64,000 nucleotides of DNA from Pardosa pseudoannulata (GCA_032207245.1 CM063504.1:19489407-19553406), one strand, 5' to 3'. Counted from the first letter of the stretch, positions 13,121 to 26,314 are shown. Translations and numbers: made by a program. Notes: generated from the letters alone by a model not told the origin.

Positions 13121-14735
13121 AGGCTTATGTAATTTATATATGTGTGTAAGGAAATTTTTTTTGTAAGATTGAAAGTTCATTGTTTTTGGATTAAGACATT
13201 GGATGCTCCCCGAAAATAAATTCTGACTGCGTCGCTGATTCTCAGTGTAGATGCCTATTAAGATTGAGTAGATTAGTTTTAGTGGGTTTGTATTTTTTGT
13301 TTCTTTTTTTATTCGTTATGATATTGTTATAAGATCGTATAATATACAATAACAGGTTCAAAGTATATAAGTTGCATGTGACCTAAATTCCTCTCACTGA
13401 TCGTGAACCATCTTCTACCCTTCCAATAAATGTTCTCAAGCTGAATATAAAAACATAGTAAGTTCACTCCTTGTCGATTATCTTCTAATTTACTTGCTGT
13501 TAAAAAATAACTTTGTTAAACGACAAACTAATGGTTGTCGCGATTTAATATATTCCGAATATTTTCACTGATATTATCAACATCCTACAAAGTATTGTAT
13601 TTTCATTAGTACTTTTAATATGATTATGAAATAGTCATCAGCTACTCCTGGAGAATTTTTAGTTTTTGTTTTAAAAAGGAGAATCCCTTTTTATAAATAA
13701 CTTAATAAGTAATTATATGTAACTCTTATATTTTCGTCTATATAAGTTTCTTTCTTTTTAATAACTGTGATATTTGAGTATTTTGAGATTGAATTTTTGT
13801 TAATATTTGTTAATTACGTATATATTACAGATATTGATTTACTTGATCAGACAAGATAACAATAATTTTGCCTCATATTTAATAATGTTTTCTAAGATTT
13901 CTAATTCTCGAAAGAAAGCCAAAACTACTTGTATAAGATGACGTCTATGAAAACTAGTTTAAAAGATCTTGAAAATTTAACTACTACCACTTATTGTGCT
14001 TCTTTGAAAGTGGTTTTTACCTGCATGCCTCCCAAGTTCTTATTATTGTCAGGCGGTTTCTCATATTCTGGGTAAAGAAAGGCTACCCATTTGTAGAGAA
14101 AGATTAAGAGAGTGGGGTCCTGTCGATCTGTTTGTTAGAATGTTATTGTTTGCGTGAGTCCAATTTCCGCATGCCTCACCATCCAAGACTAAGGAACTCC
14201 TGGGGAATGAGAGGAAGGCTGTACTTTATTGGACAGTCTAGCTGCCTTCAAACGAAAGATTAGTGTCCAGAACAGAAAATGAGATTTAGAAGTGAAAAGG
14301 TTCACACGTTCCTAGCGACTTTGGAATTTCAGGGAGAACACAGAGTTTCTTCGAAACTAATATTTGCCTAGCCACTTCTCCGACAACGAAAATGGTTTTT
14401 AAACGGGAAGGTTTCCACTACAAAATTATGTTTTTGATTCAGTATTATTTAAACAGTTACTTTTTACAGTTATATTTAAACCTTGAATTTTCATAAAATT
14501 TGTTAAATTTCTGAATATAAATTTAGTTTTAATAAGTTAAAATTTAATTTATTAAAACTAAATAAATTAAAATTTATAACGAATACCCGAAATTATATTA
14601 AGGCATATTAAGAATGTTTGGTATACATTTTGTAAGAATCTATATCATTTTTAAAATTAAGAAAGTTCATAAAAAATAATTTTTAAACACAATGAATTTT
14701 ATAGTTAAGAAATTTTTTTTTTCAAATTTTCCTTA
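13121..14735. other. Intergenic, no recognised gene
   Basis: AT-rich. A somewhat more complex stretch at 14020-14340 has no recognisable coding. A short inverted repeat (TAGTTTTAATAA and its complement) lies at 14524-14560. Confidence 0.4.
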
Positions 14736-14850
14736 TTTCTATTCGGGTAGAATCGTCCTCGTTTGGAGCCCATTTTCCTCGCTGTGCGGTTCCCCTAAGA
14801 CATGTGCCCGTGGCAAATGCCAACTTTGCCACGCCCTAGTTACGGCCCTG
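14736..14850 (-). mobile_element. DNA-transposon end fragment (hAT-like terminus)
   Basis: On the minus strand the block opens CAGGGCCGTAACTAGGGCG, a start typical of many hAT-type MITE termini. The microsatellite abuts it at 14851. The opposite terminus was not found, so this is a truncated end only. Confidence 0.4.

Positions 14851-14853
<3 letters not shown>

Positions 14854-14936
<83 letters not shown>
14854..14936. repeat. (AT)n microsatellite, ~83 bp
   Basis: Uninterrupted AT dinucleotides next to the transposon end at 14850. The open frames overlapping it are artefacts. Confidence 0.97.
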
Positions 14937-14940
<4 letters not shown>

Positions 14941-16574
14941 CACCATACTAGTATTTGTATGAACCTCCAGAGAGCTTCTCGGTGTCTGCTTACTTGTAAA
15001 AATTATTTTTTTTTCTTATTTCATCCTATTTTTATTTAGTTAAATATTCATTGTTCAGCGACGTAGCCAGAATTTTTTTCATAATAACTATTATGACATA
15101 TACTTTTATTTTTATTTTACAAAATTAGATACCTTGTATGACAGAAAAGTTTGAAATACAAATGTATCAGCAATTTATAAAATACCTTTTTATAGTGGTA
15201 AATTAATTCTAGCTTTTAAGACCAGCTTGTGTTGGCCTATATACACCAAAAGTAATACAAAATTTGTAAAACTCTTGTGACCAGTTCTATTGCAAAGAAA
15301 TATTTTTACTCTTTTCATAATTGGAAACGGTCTTTCTACACTTGCAGTGGAAAATAATACTGTACACAAATTTTAATAAGTTTAAAATTTTTTCAAGGCA
15401 TACATTAAAAATATTTCGAGGAGAATCCAGACCCCACGGTCCCGCTCATAAATATGTCTTTGTTAATCTCTGTAAACAGGAAATAGAGCAATTATAAACT
15501 ATTTATTATCATTCTACACACCGAGATCTGACTTATTGACAATACAGAAAAAATAAAATTTTTTTAGAGAGTAACTGAAAATATTTTTGTTGTATTGAAA
15601 TTAAACAAAGTATTTTATTTTATGAAAAAGGTAAGAAACTTCTACATGAAATACACAGAAGAAATAATCAATCAATTCCTTATACAGGATTTTACTTTGC
15701 CATTTACCTTACTTTAACTTTATTTTCAACTATCACCGTGATGAAATATTTGACTTCTTGATTTTTATAACTTCCTCCTTCTAAAAAGACTTTCCTGTCA
15801 AAATCATTGCTTCTGATGTCTCATGCGCTGATGATGCGCAGTGCATATAGAAAAAAAAAATGCCTATCTTCGACAGATAGTCTGTTTTAGTATTCGAAGA
15901 ACACTCTCTCGCCGCCTCTCACAGTCGAGATTAGGACCTACATCATGCACTGAACATCCACACCCTTGGGGTCACCCTATCTCTGAGCTTTCAAGTACCA
16001 CGTGATAGCGGGAAAATATCAGGATCCTCATATATATGTACTTTTTTTTGTGCGTGTATTTTTTTTCCAGAATACGTGTATCTGAACAGAATTAACCACT
16101 TAACCTCCATCCGACAGTGACCTCTGTTCACAAAAATGTTGTCGTTATAGGTGTTAGGTTGAGTTGAGCTTTAAGAGCAAGGTCATGCTCAGCGATTGTT
16201 CCAGTTTAATTTTAGTCTTTTATTTACATTACTTGAGAGATAAACAGGTATTTCGATGGTTTCTTTCTTTTTTTAAAAAGGTAAAGTAATCTCATCGGGA
16301 AAAATCAGGAAAGCTTTTAGTGAGAGTGACATCAGAACTTTATGGATGCGGATTTGGTAACGCGGTGATAAAGAAATCATTTTTCTGTCTCCTACTGGAA
16401 ATCTTTCGGGTGAATAGTATTGAAGCGTTTACCTTGTTCTCAAAGACGCAGCCAGGATTGAGTTTCCTACAAATTTCCCTATTTTCAGAATGAAAAAAAA
16501 ACATATAATTGTGTCAAAATTTAATATTAATAAGTTCAATATTTACCTTTTTATTTTCATCCTTTATTACACGT
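14937..16574. other. Intergenic, no recognised gene
   Basis: AT-rich. A possible transposon terminus 'cagcgacgtagccagaa' lies at 15056-15072 without a partner. A more complex block at 15880-16020 includes the palindrome 'ctatcttcgacagatag' and a CACGTG E-box near 15998. No coding was recognised. Confidence 0.4.
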
Positions 16575-16840
16575 ATATAGGGTTGCGGGTTCGGAGACCA
16601 AGCCGGCCTTGTCCGTTAAAGGTGACTGGGGCACGTAAAATGTTCGTGGTCATAAAATCCTCCAAGTTTTCAATCAATACCTCTGGGGTGGCAGACCAAG
16701 CCTATGGGTCTTATGCTTGGTCCCTTCTTCGAAATTACGAGAACCCAGCAGAGGTAATGTTACTCGCTTCCAGAGCATACCCTAAGCTACACGTCCTCCC
16801 AGGGTAGAGATAAATGGGTAACAGCCTTGTATTGACATAA
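16575..16840 (+). repeat. Candidate SINE-like block with B-box-like start
   Basis: The block starts 'ttgcgggttcggagacc', close to a Pol III B box (GGTTCGANNCC). It continues with GC-richer, non-coding-looking sequence containing stop codons in all frames beyond 16807. The composition change at both sides suggests an inserted element. No target duplication or sister copy lies in this window. Confidence 0.35.
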
Positions 16841-17928
16841 GGTATATAGTGCCTGTATTGCCAGCTGCGTTAGGGAAAAAAAACTTTTTAAATGGCACCC
16901 TGATAAAGCTCACATTATCCATACCTGGTTTACCTGGTTAAACTTTTTAAGGTGCTACATATGTCTAGTTATCTTATGTTTACAGATAAATAAGGTATAG
17001 CCATAATTGCATTTTTATATGAATCTGTAAAAAGGAGTTAAACTCAAAGTTCACTTTTTATCTGTAACTAGAAGAGTTAGATGATTTTTGCACCAAACAA
17101 TGATTAAATGGATAGGTCACTGTGAAAATCGTATATTCATCGTAAGGGTGCTCGTTAAAAAAAAAACAAAAGGCACAACCCTTTGCCTTAATACGAGTAG
17201 CGTATAGCTCAATCGTGCTTGGTTTGACCACGTTACAACATTACACGTCTATCATGTGATTACATTATTATTTCCAACGTGGGAACACTCGCTTTTATAA
17301 CATTCGCTCCTTTCAGGCAGCAGATATTTATTGGCCACTTTATTAAGGGAGCACCATATAGGCGGCCCACATTACTCCATAGGGACAACACAAAGAAGTG
17401 GTTCCTCGTAATTGAGAAGCAAGGACCAAGCAGAAGACCCCCCATTCTTAGAATGCCACATCATGAGGTATCGTTGGTGACCTTGGAAGACAATGAAACC
17501 ACGAATCTATTTTATGTGCACATCAGCCATTAATGAACACGGCGGAACTTTGTCTGGCTCGAGCCTCGAAATCGAAATCCTTCGATCACGAGATCGATGC
17601 CTTTGTCGACTAGTTTGCCATGGCTCTTCATGTGATCTTAGGATGCATTAAAATTTTTAATCAGTGCATGATAGTCCCGCTTCAAAAGAAAGTGCACGTT
17701 ATACATGAATATATACGGTATATACAGGGTATCTGCCAAAATAATATTTTTCAAATCCATGGCTTTCCATGACTTTCCCTGATTTTAGCAGATCCTTTTC
17801 CATGACTTCAAAAATATTTTGTTAAAGTGTATATGAATAAAACTTCTGATGTACATACAAATAAAATGTATGCTTTTAGAGAAATTACAAGAATTTATGA
17901 TAAAAAATACTTTATAAATGTTTATACA

Positions 17929-17931
<3 letters not shown>
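16841..17931. other. Intergenic, no recognised gene
   Basis: Contains a complex block at 17200-17650 with small overlapping frames on both strands that match no family I know. A possible transposon terminus 'cagggtatctgcca' lies at 17725-17738 without a partner. Confidence 0.35.

Positions 17932-17993
<62 letters not shown>
17932..17993. repeat. (AT)n microsatellite, ~60 bp
   Basis: A plain AT dinucleotide run. The short frame at 17827-18027 passes through it. Confidence 0.95.
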
Positions 17994-17996
<3 letters not shown>

Positions 17997-18650
17997 AGAA
18001 TCTACATACCTAAGTTTAATCATATAGCAATTTTCTGAATCCAATCAAAAAATTTCCAGTTTGAATTCAGGGTACTTTAAGACTAATGCACAAAATAATG
18101 TTATTATTAACATACTGCAAATATTCAATATTAAGAATTAGGCTACTTTCGCATTTTCTTGAATTCCCAAAAATATTTAAATACAAATAATTTTTGAAGG
18201 AATTTTAAATCATGTATACTATAAAGATGTAGTGTTATTAAAATTATTTTTGAAAGAATTTGTATTGAAAATATATATATCTTATTATCTTTTCTGTAAT
18301 TTTTGCATTCTAATTCAGAGAATTAAAATGAAACTAATTAAGAAATAAATTTTAAAAATAATGAACCTTATATCTTTTTTATTTAAAACTAGGTACTGCA
18401 ATATATATAAATCTAAAGAATATCAGAAACAAAGAAATACTAAAGACTATTTTGAAAATTAAAAAAAAAATTTTTTTGTTGTTTATTTAGCGACTAATTA
18501 ATAGTATTAAGACTTTTCAACCAGTCAGAATGTAGTCATTTATATTTCCTCCAGGTCTATTCTTCACTTGAGAAAACTTCAGTAAAATTATAATTAAAGA
18601 GAGATTTAAAAAATATACATTTGTTTCCCCCCTCCCAATGTGTGTGTCTA

Positions 18651-18684
<34 letters not shown>

Positions 18685-19113
18685 AACATATTTCTAGACT
18701 CTTGACTCTTATGAGAACCTTAATACTATTTCTATATTTCCTAGAATGTAAAAGTTGTCTTTACCCTTCTAGGTCCCAAGAAATGTTTTAATGACGTAAA
18801 AGGATTATATTTCTTGGCGTATCTGTTTCGTAATTTCGCCGAAAAACAAGATTTGAAAAAGAAAAACATTTTCCGTAAGGGTTTCAGAAAATTTATAAAC
18901 AAACTGGGAGTTTTCCAAGAGTCTAATTTTCTTCATTCAGGAAACTTTTATTCCTTTGTCACAAATGTAACATATTCAAAAACCCTTTACAAAAAACCTT
19001 TATTTTATTAATTAATCTGTTGAGCTATGGGGGTTTTAAAATAGATACGCTAAATAATTTAATATGCGTATCACACACCAAACGAAAACATTTACTCCAT
19101 TAGATTTAAAGTA
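17994..19113. other. Intergenic, no recognised gene
   Basis: AT-rich, with a short (AT)n patch at 18650-18684. Nothing further was recognised. Confidence 0.45.
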
Positions 19114-19904
19114 TCCCCTATATAATAATAGCCTAAGTTGTCTGTCTGTCTGTCCACGAATTTATGAAGCGGTTGTACCTGGAATGGATACAGCATCCAT
19201 ATTGGATTTTTTATGAGTTAGGTTTAGCAAAATTCAAAGCGAGTTCGAAATCCACCTCATCCCCCCCTTTTCGAGCGTTTAATGCTATTATTTCAAGCCT
19301 TATTCTCCCTCTTATTCTATACTAAATTCATTCTTGATAGAATGGTGAGGGCGGTGCGCAATATTTAAATTTCTGGACTGTTTTACTTGATCCTTATATA
19401 TTCTAACCATTTCCCGACGTGTGAGCTGGCTCATGGGGTAGAGTGTCTGCCCATTTGATCGTCGTACTTCTCGGGTTGATGGTTCTGCCCCCAAAATAAT
19501 AAATTTTTACCATTTTTCAAATTTTTTTTATTTTTATTTTATTAAATTCACGTATTACCATTATCATATCAAGCCTGGTTTTAAGAGGCGATTAAATGTA
19601 TCAATTTATCACATAATAAATAAGTAAAAATAACTTTTTTCTAGCATTATCCATTTTCTAGCATTAACCATCTCATTTAATCATTTATTGTAGATTATTT
19701 AAATATCTTCTGCATTATTTCCATACGTTTTATCACTAAACTTAGATATTACGTAAATAATTTTCTTAAGGTAATATTTTGTTGCAAAATAATTCTCAGC
19801 CAAAAAACAAACCATTTTTTTTTTTACCTGCCTCATAGGGTACTTTGCAATTCTGGAAAATTAAAAATTTTACTGATCCCGTCATACGATGGGCTATATG
19901 CTAG
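19114..19904 (+). mobile_element. Non-autonomous Helitron
   Basis: The 5' end is TC directly after A (19113). The 3' end is CTAG (19901-19904) directly before T, matching Helitron insertion between A and T. A hairpin CCCGTC-ATAC-GATGGG (19878-19893) lies 7 bases upstream of CTAG, as the family requires. The 5' part has the run 'gtctgtctgtctgtc'. The 791-bp body has no Rep/helicase frame, so it depends on a partner. It holds a tRNA-like segment at 19419-19494. Confidence 0.75.
19419..19494 (+). repeat. tRNA-like segment inside the Helitron
   Basis: The sequence shows an A-box-like 'ctggctcatggggtagag' and a weak B-box-like 'cgggttgatggttctg' about 46 bases later. Spacing and arm layout resemble a tRNA but the T-arm is degenerate. 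It is probably a captured tRNA-derived sequence rather than an active tRNA gene. Confidence 0.45.
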
Positions 19905-22084
19905 TTATAAATAATAACGAAATAATACAAATAAACAAATAAGTGAATGAGTTTTCAAAATATCTCATTCTTTGAGACAATCCGGAAACATAGAAAGGTA
20001 GAAGACTAATTTTCCGTTTTCTTCTTAAACAACATAGGAGAAAGGAAAACACTACATTCAGTGTTTTTTGTCGAACAAACTACGACATAATTCGTAAAAT
20101 CCATTCCAATACCCCAAACCACCTTTCACAATAATGTAATTCGACCACCATCCTTTCGCAGAAAGGCATAAAATAGGACACTAATGTGACTATTATTCGA
20201 AAATCAAACACTCTCCACACATAAAAAATTTTGCGGGTGTAAAAAGCCTTCTTATCTGAAAGGCACTACATAAATTGTTCTATTACGGAAAAGAAAATAA
20301 AAAAACGAGATTTCTTGACTCGACCCCGAGTAAAGAATTTGTTAATTTGCGGCCAATTGCTTTCACTTTTAGCTCGTTTAAAACTAAAACCTACCGCCTA
20401 GTGCCTACTTAACAACCGCAATGATTAATTGTACCCAACACCGAGAAGTGCCATAACAACACGTAACTTGACAACAGCAGATGGTCATTCAATTTGAGTA
20501 AATAGGATAACCAAACGCAATTACGTCTCCCCCTTACATCTGCCCGTCTCGCGTGTTCGGTATATGTATCCCATTCGCTCGCGGCCCCTCTTTTTACTGA
20601 ATGAGAAGCCCTTCACCTGTTTACCCAACAAAGTCTTTGAGACGAAGAATGAAACCCACCTCACAAAAGGATCCCGCACTGAAAAGAAGACGGCACCAAA
20701 CTCTCTCTCGGAATTTTTTTATTACCCCCTCTTCCTCATGGCCCTGCTATGGGTCAAAGTGGACCCTCCCAGAAAAGGGGGGTATGGAAGTTTCCGTTAA
20801 AAGAACGCGATGCGAACACAATTCCGCTGGCCTAGCTATAAAATTATACGAGGACCGGGGAAGACATTGGAGGCAAAGTGAGACCATTTGACCTTGACTT
20901 GTTTATCCCCGAGGTCAAATGATTTTCTCGCATCCGCCTTTTTTTTCTTCCATGCCGAATTTTGATATGACTCATGCGTAATCTATCTGTAGAGGGACCC
21001 CAAATTTTAAGGGCAGTCGTAATGATAAGTTTTCCGAGTTGTATAACATGCTATCTATGGTCGGGGAACAGGAGCTCTTCGATCCATCAATCGCGGTGAC
21101 GACATATTGCCTTTAACGTTAGAGTATGACTGAAATTTCTGCTGAAAATCGGAAAGTAGCTTCAGTTTTGCATTGCTGACAGGAACTTTCTTTACAGTAG
21201 GAAACAGATGGTGCTGAGTAAACGTTTTAGGGATGAAAAAAATATTTCGCAATAATAAGCTGCCTTACTCAACTCTTTCACTTTATTTACAGTTACATTT
21301 GAAATAAAAGCATTCATGCTTGTAATGGTATATCAGTAGTTCGTTTTAATATTATTGTTCTCATATAGATATTTCGTTCTTAATGAAACCTTAAAAGTAA
21401 TAAGGACTAACAAATTTCATCTATAAGAGGTCAATGATGTTATTTATAATGCATAAGAAATCTCTTATTTATCTAATTTCATCAATGCAACAACAAAGAT
21501 GGAAAATTAGGTTTTTGTCCCCACTAATCTATTAAAAAGGATTCTTTGAAAAAATAAATGAAGATTCTTATCATTAAAAATGATATCATTAAAAATGATA
21601 TTATAAATGAGCAGTGTACAAAAGAATCGCCAACAAATTTTTACACCTAAATTTATATAGTCCATATAAACTTGATCAGGATCAAAGAATATTCTGCGAA
21701 CCCCAGTTTTTAAAAATAACCCTACAGGGGCTTCTCGAGAACTTTTATAAGCACCATCAAAATTTAAAAAAAAAAAGAAATTCATAAATTCTTCCACTAG
21801 TTTTTTTTTCTAACCCCTTATATAGAATTAATAATAGTAACTACTAATCCAGATGTACAACAATATAGAACAGAAAAGCTATGTGACAATGAGTCATTCA
21901 AACCACACGGAGACAGTAAAGCACAATAAAGAGTGAAATATCCATTTTTCACGTCACCTTTTGTATTATCTAAGTTTTTATACTGCTTTATATTATTTAA
22001 TTTTTATATTTTGTGTCTAATCAGTGCCAAATAATCCTTTAGTTTATCCTTAACAAATATTTAAATAGAATCAAATTTTAACAG
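19905..22084. other. Intergenic; includes a more complex block at 20330-20940
   Basis: From 20330 to 20940 the sequence is GC-richer and low in simple repeats, unlike the flanks. It carries small overlapping frames (20564-20800, 20601-20891) with no recognisable family. It could be a regulatory region or unrecognised exon material. The rest is AT-rich and featureless. Confidence 0.35.
20885..20921. promoter_or_regulatory. Nuclear-receptor-like half sites in an inverted repeat
   Basis: CATTTGACCT (20885-20894) and AGGTCAAATG (20912-20921) are perfect inverse copies. The left arm extends to TGACCTTGA (20889-20897), the complement of TCAAGGTCA, the extended half site bound by FTZ-F1/ERR-type receptors (family knowledge). 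Binding is inferred only; a 9-mer can occur by chance. Confidence 0.3.
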
Positions 22085-22170
22085 AAAACCTGAATATTTA
22101 TTCAGGGGTTCTGTTGCTATGGACGGGGAAGGAAAAGAGTTCCGTGGGATAAAAAATTTGGGAACCACTG
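22085..22170 (-). mobile_element. hAT-type terminus, partner end not found
   Basis: On the minus strand it begins CAGTGGTTCCCAAATTTTT, a classic hAT terminal sequence, followed by 'atcccacggaac'. The 8 bases outside are 'aactagac'. No matching opposite terminus with that duplication was seen, so it is a fragment. Confidence 0.5.
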
Positions 22171-23530
22171 AACTAGACTCAATGAACATTCCATTTAATA
22201 ATAAAACGTGTTTCTTTTTCTTTTAAAACAGATGTGTAACTTAGTCGCTAAGGTCTGAGAATCAGAAGAAGCTCATTATTTCGTTAATTTATCCAAACTT
22301 CCTGCGTAGTCTAATAGTCTTTCAAAAAATGAGGACTACCCGCTGAAGGCAGGATAGATATTCGAAACCACCAATTCCAAATTTTCCCAGAGCCATCTTG
22401 ACCGCAGATGATGAGTCCATAGCCAGGGGATTTGTAATTGTTTGGAAAACGTTTAAAGAAGTTTTTCCTTTAATGGGATATTTACAACCAAACCTGGGGT
22501 GGACAAAAAAAGGTGTCCTATTAGGGGCAGGTGCTTTCCTTTTTTATCTTTATACCCTGATATCCTGAAGGGATCGTGCCCATTAACAATTTAAAGAGAA
22601 GCAGGAAACACTTACCCAAGGCTAGTTCACATCAATCAATCAATTAGTCCAGTGCATGAAGACACTTAAAGAATGCTATGGGTTTGAAAAGTCCATCCTC
22701 CCCCAGTTTTTTTCTTTTCTCTGGCGCTGAAGGTGGCAATGTACGTGTCTGTTTAGGAATGTATTGTGTTACAGATTTTTATCGTCGACTTTTACGTAAA
22801 GGGCAGTAAAAGTTTATGGTAGGCGTTGGTAAATGGATCTGAGTCCAGAAGAAAGTTTTGCTTTCAAAATCTGGTTCGGACGACTTTTAAACTGGGTTTT
22901 GTGTAGAGTTGCATACAGCTTTGTTCCCTAAGTTGTTATCCGCTCTTGTTTGCGGATATAGTTCATCTAAGATCTCGAAACCGAATACATTAGCAAAACA
23001 GTCTAGTCTTTCTAATATATTTTAACATATGTTATCAGAAAAGCTTTTCTTGAATTCAAATATGCTTGGATCTACCAAACAAGTAAAAGATAAGTCGCTG
23101 GCAGAAAACAATAAATCGCATAAATACACAACTTTGTTCAAAATTTGATTGTAATAATTTAATATTTACTGTATCGACTTGTAAAAGATTTATTTCCTAT
23201 TTTCACTCCTGTCTAATTTTTTTAAACTTAGAATATAAGAAACCAGCTAGCAAAACTGGAACCATATCAAACTCACATTTCAGGATTAAATACATTATTT
23301 GATTTGCTGTCTTCGGCTTTAAATCTTCCTAGTAGATGTAAAATACAGAGAAAATCCAGTAGTGAATCTTAAAATTCACATGATATATTTGTCTATATAC
23401 TTGTCCAAAAAACAAAGCCTTGAAATATACAATATGCTATAAAAAATAATAGTTTATACCAAGCCCAGAAGACTTTGTGGGCGGCTTTGGAAATACATTT
23501 TATCACAGCGGGCTATATCGTGTCTTCGTT
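22171..23530. other. Intergenic, no recognised gene
   Basis: AT-rich with moderately complex patches. No coding, repeat family or regulatory site that I can defend. Confidence 0.4.
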
Positions 23531-23538
23531 TGTATGTA

Positions 23539-23597
<59 letters not shown>

Positions 23598-23735
23598 GTG
23601 TATATATATATGTATGTATGTATATGTATATATATGTATGTGTGTATATATATATATGTATGTATGTGTGTATATATATATATATGTGTGTGTGTGTGTA
23701 TATATATATTTATATACATATATGTATATATATTA
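23531..23735. repeat. (AT)n/(GT)n/(GTAT)n microsatellite, ~205 bp
   Basis: Mixed AT, GTAT and TG repeats. All open frames spanning it are artefacts. Confidence 0.95.
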
Positions 23736-24630
23736 TAGTATTATATAATATGTGAGCGTAAGAGATATTTTTAAACATTACACAGTTATACAGTATCAAT
23801 ACTGAATACAGTGCAAACTTAGACTATGTATGATAACACGAAAATTTAGAAATAAAAATGTTGAGTTTATTAAGACATCAATCTTTGGCTCTCTCCAGCC
23901 AAAACGTTTTATATTCACTTACATAGTACAGTAAAGCCACAAATCAGCCAGCCTATCATTGTTAAGATTAATAACACGATAAAAGTAGAAGTGAAACTCA
24001 GTTCCGTAAAGAAGTTGCAGTTGAATAGTATAGTTGAGATAAGCAGAAATTTATTTTGGTGTCTTAAAGTCACCAAAGTGTACCATAATTAGAAGCAAAA
24101 CTAAGATAATTCAACAAATGTTGGAATTTTAGAGATAGAATCATCTGAAATTTCTTTTAGAATGTAATTGTAATTAAGTGGATTATTTAAAATATCATAT
24201 ATGTATATTATATATGCGCGTATGTGCGTGTCGATAAGAGAGATTCATTTATGCATTTCGTCGATAAGATAGATTCATTAGATTCATTTTGGGGAGAAAT
24301 TTAAAAATTTACATTATTATTACAGTTTTTATTACTAATAAATCAACAATAGAACAAGTCAATATATTTACATATAGATAATTATAACGATAATGATCAA
24401 TAAAACAATCCAGTGTTATATTTACTAATAGTGCTATATTTGTTTTTGTTATAAATTTAGGAAGATGGGGTAGCCTTTTGGGCATCTCTGGTTTAGACCC
24501 TTAACATCCAACTAGTAGTTTTCAGTCATGACGAACGTGTATCTACAAACATTAATCCACCTTTTCATGACTTTCTCAACCAGATCGAATTCATGCGGAA
24601 CATCTAAACATGTAAAAACCACAAAGCAGG
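23736..24630. other. Intergenic, no recognised gene
   Basis: AT-rich. A short imperfect direct repeat 'tcgataaga.agattcatt' occurs twice at 24230-24280. Nothing else seen. Confidence 0.4.

Positions 24631-24710
<80 letters not shown>
24631..24710. repeat. (AT)n microsatellite, ~75 bp
   Basis: A simple AT run. Frames on both strands are artefacts. Confidence 0.95.
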
Positions 24711-24711
<1 letters not shown>

Positions 24712-25525
24712 GCATTTGTGCATGATGGTGTTTTCCATGCATGTAATCATGTATTTTTCACCATTTATAATGGTAAAAATATTAAAAACCATTAAGGATT
24801 TATTTTATAATTATCGATCCCAGCTGGTGCGGTGTTGCTTGTTATGAACATGTACTCTTTATTATACAATACGTTGTCAGCCTATCTGTTTTTCTTTACC
24901 TAAGAGTATTTTCATGCCTGAGTACTCAAGGAAGTGAAGCTCTGATTTTTTTTTTTTTTTTTTCCTCTCGTTCTCTTTTCCCATCTTTTTCTTCCGAAAG
25001 CTTGTAGGTAAATTTGAAACAAACATCATTGTTATGGGAAAAACAAAATTCCGTTTAAAACGTATTGTACAACGTTTTTTTCCCCCGTTCTCTTTTTCTT
25101 CTCTTTTGGATTTTTTTCTCTTGTTACCGATGAATGGGAGAAAAGAATTTTTTTTTCTCCGTAACGCCTAATATAGAATACTTGTTCCGTTGTCTTCGGC
25201 GTATGTCTCAGTCAGAAATCGTATAAATAAGGAAATAGTACCAGACATTCCTAAGTAGAAATAAATCTATTAGTTTAACCATCACGAAAACTTTTTTACA
25301 GTTATAATCTTAAATGTTCTCATCAAAATATTAATGAAAATAGATTTCTTTTCTTTTCTATTCATCTATTGAATTATTCCTGGGATAATTTTATGACTTC
25401 GTAAAAGGAATTATGGACATATAAAGTTATGGATAGGTAAACAGATAATGTGAGGGGGTGTTTGTGTATATATCTGCTATTGTCTTTTATTCTTGTAAAC
25501 ATATATTTACAAATATATATAAGTA
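24711..25525. other. Intergenic, no recognised gene
   Basis: Pyrimidine-rich around 24940-25150 (T and CT runs). No coding recognised. Confidence 0.4.
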
Positions 25526-25533
25526 TACTAGAC

Positions 25534-26314
25534 CAGTGGTGCGCAAAATAGGGGTCACAACCCCTGTGGGGGTCGCCAGAAGTTTTTTTGGGGTCGCCAA
25601 TTTTTTATGAAATGCATTATCCCTGCATGCTGCATACCATACAGTGTACATATAAAGAGTGAAGCGCCGTCACTGAAAAGTTAAAGAAAATTTTTCGAGA
25701 AGATTCGAGGATTTTCTTGAAAACGATCTTGGTTGGATTCGTGATCCATTTTCCTTTGACATATGCAGTTTAACTCTTCAAATTAGTGAAAAAGAGCAAT
25801 TGATAGATCTAATTAATGATTATACTCTTCGAAATCAATTTAAGACTCAACCTTGCCAAAAATTTTGGCTATCCGTGGAAAAACAATATCCCGTTTTATG
25901 CAAGAATGCCATCAGAGTGTTAATACAATTTGCATCAACGTATTTATGTGAAACTGAATTTAGCAAACTAATTTAAAAAAAAAAACTAAATACCGCTCGC
26001 GTTTAAACCCTGAAGATGATATGCGAATTGCAATTAGCAACACAAATCCAAACATCGATGAGATAAATAGAAACTTGCAGCTACATACATCTCATTAAAG
26101 GGCAATTTACTGATTTTTGTGTTATACAAAAAGTATTTTCAAAAAGTATTATAAATAAAATTAATATGAGTCAAATATGATGATGTTTTTATTCGATGAA
26201 TCGAAAAAAATGCGAGAAATATACATCGTATTTGTGAACATTTATCTCTAGGGGTAGCCAAAAATTTTCTCTATACCAAAGGGGTCGCAGTCGAAAAAAG
26301 TTTGAGCACCACCG
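25534..26314 (+). mobile_element. Internally deleted hAT element (ZBED5-like)
   Basis: The left terminus CAGTGGTGCGCAAAATAGGGG and the right terminus, whose complement reads CGGTGGTGCTCAAAC, form an inverted repeat of the common hAT type. Flanks TACTAGAC (25526-25533) and CACTAGAC (26315-26322) are an 8-bp duplication with one mismatch. The 781-bp element keeps only the C-terminal end of a transposase gene (25677-26098). It resembles a deletion derivative that once moved with help from a full copy. Confidence 0.85.
25677..26098 (+). pseudogene. ZBED5-like hAT transposase, C-terminal remnant
   Basis: Frame +1 from 25680 reads through FLENDLGWIRDPF, then KFWLSVEKQYPVL and IQFASTYLCETEFSKL, the conserved hAT dimerisation region of ZBED5/Buster-like proteins (family knowledge). 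A stop and an A-run near 25970 break the frame. A second frame then resumes as TKYRSRLNPEDDMRI and NPNIDEINRN, ending HTSH and a stop at 26096-26098, the usual C-terminus. The zinc finger and catalytic core are absent, so it is non-functional. It fills the middle of the element at 25534-26314. Confidence 0.85.

Noticed and set aside
17530..17640. tRNA-like fold on the minus strand with 'atttcgatttcgaggc'
   Set aside because: The B-box match is poor, no acceptable A box at the right distance, and no target duplication or sister copy in the window.
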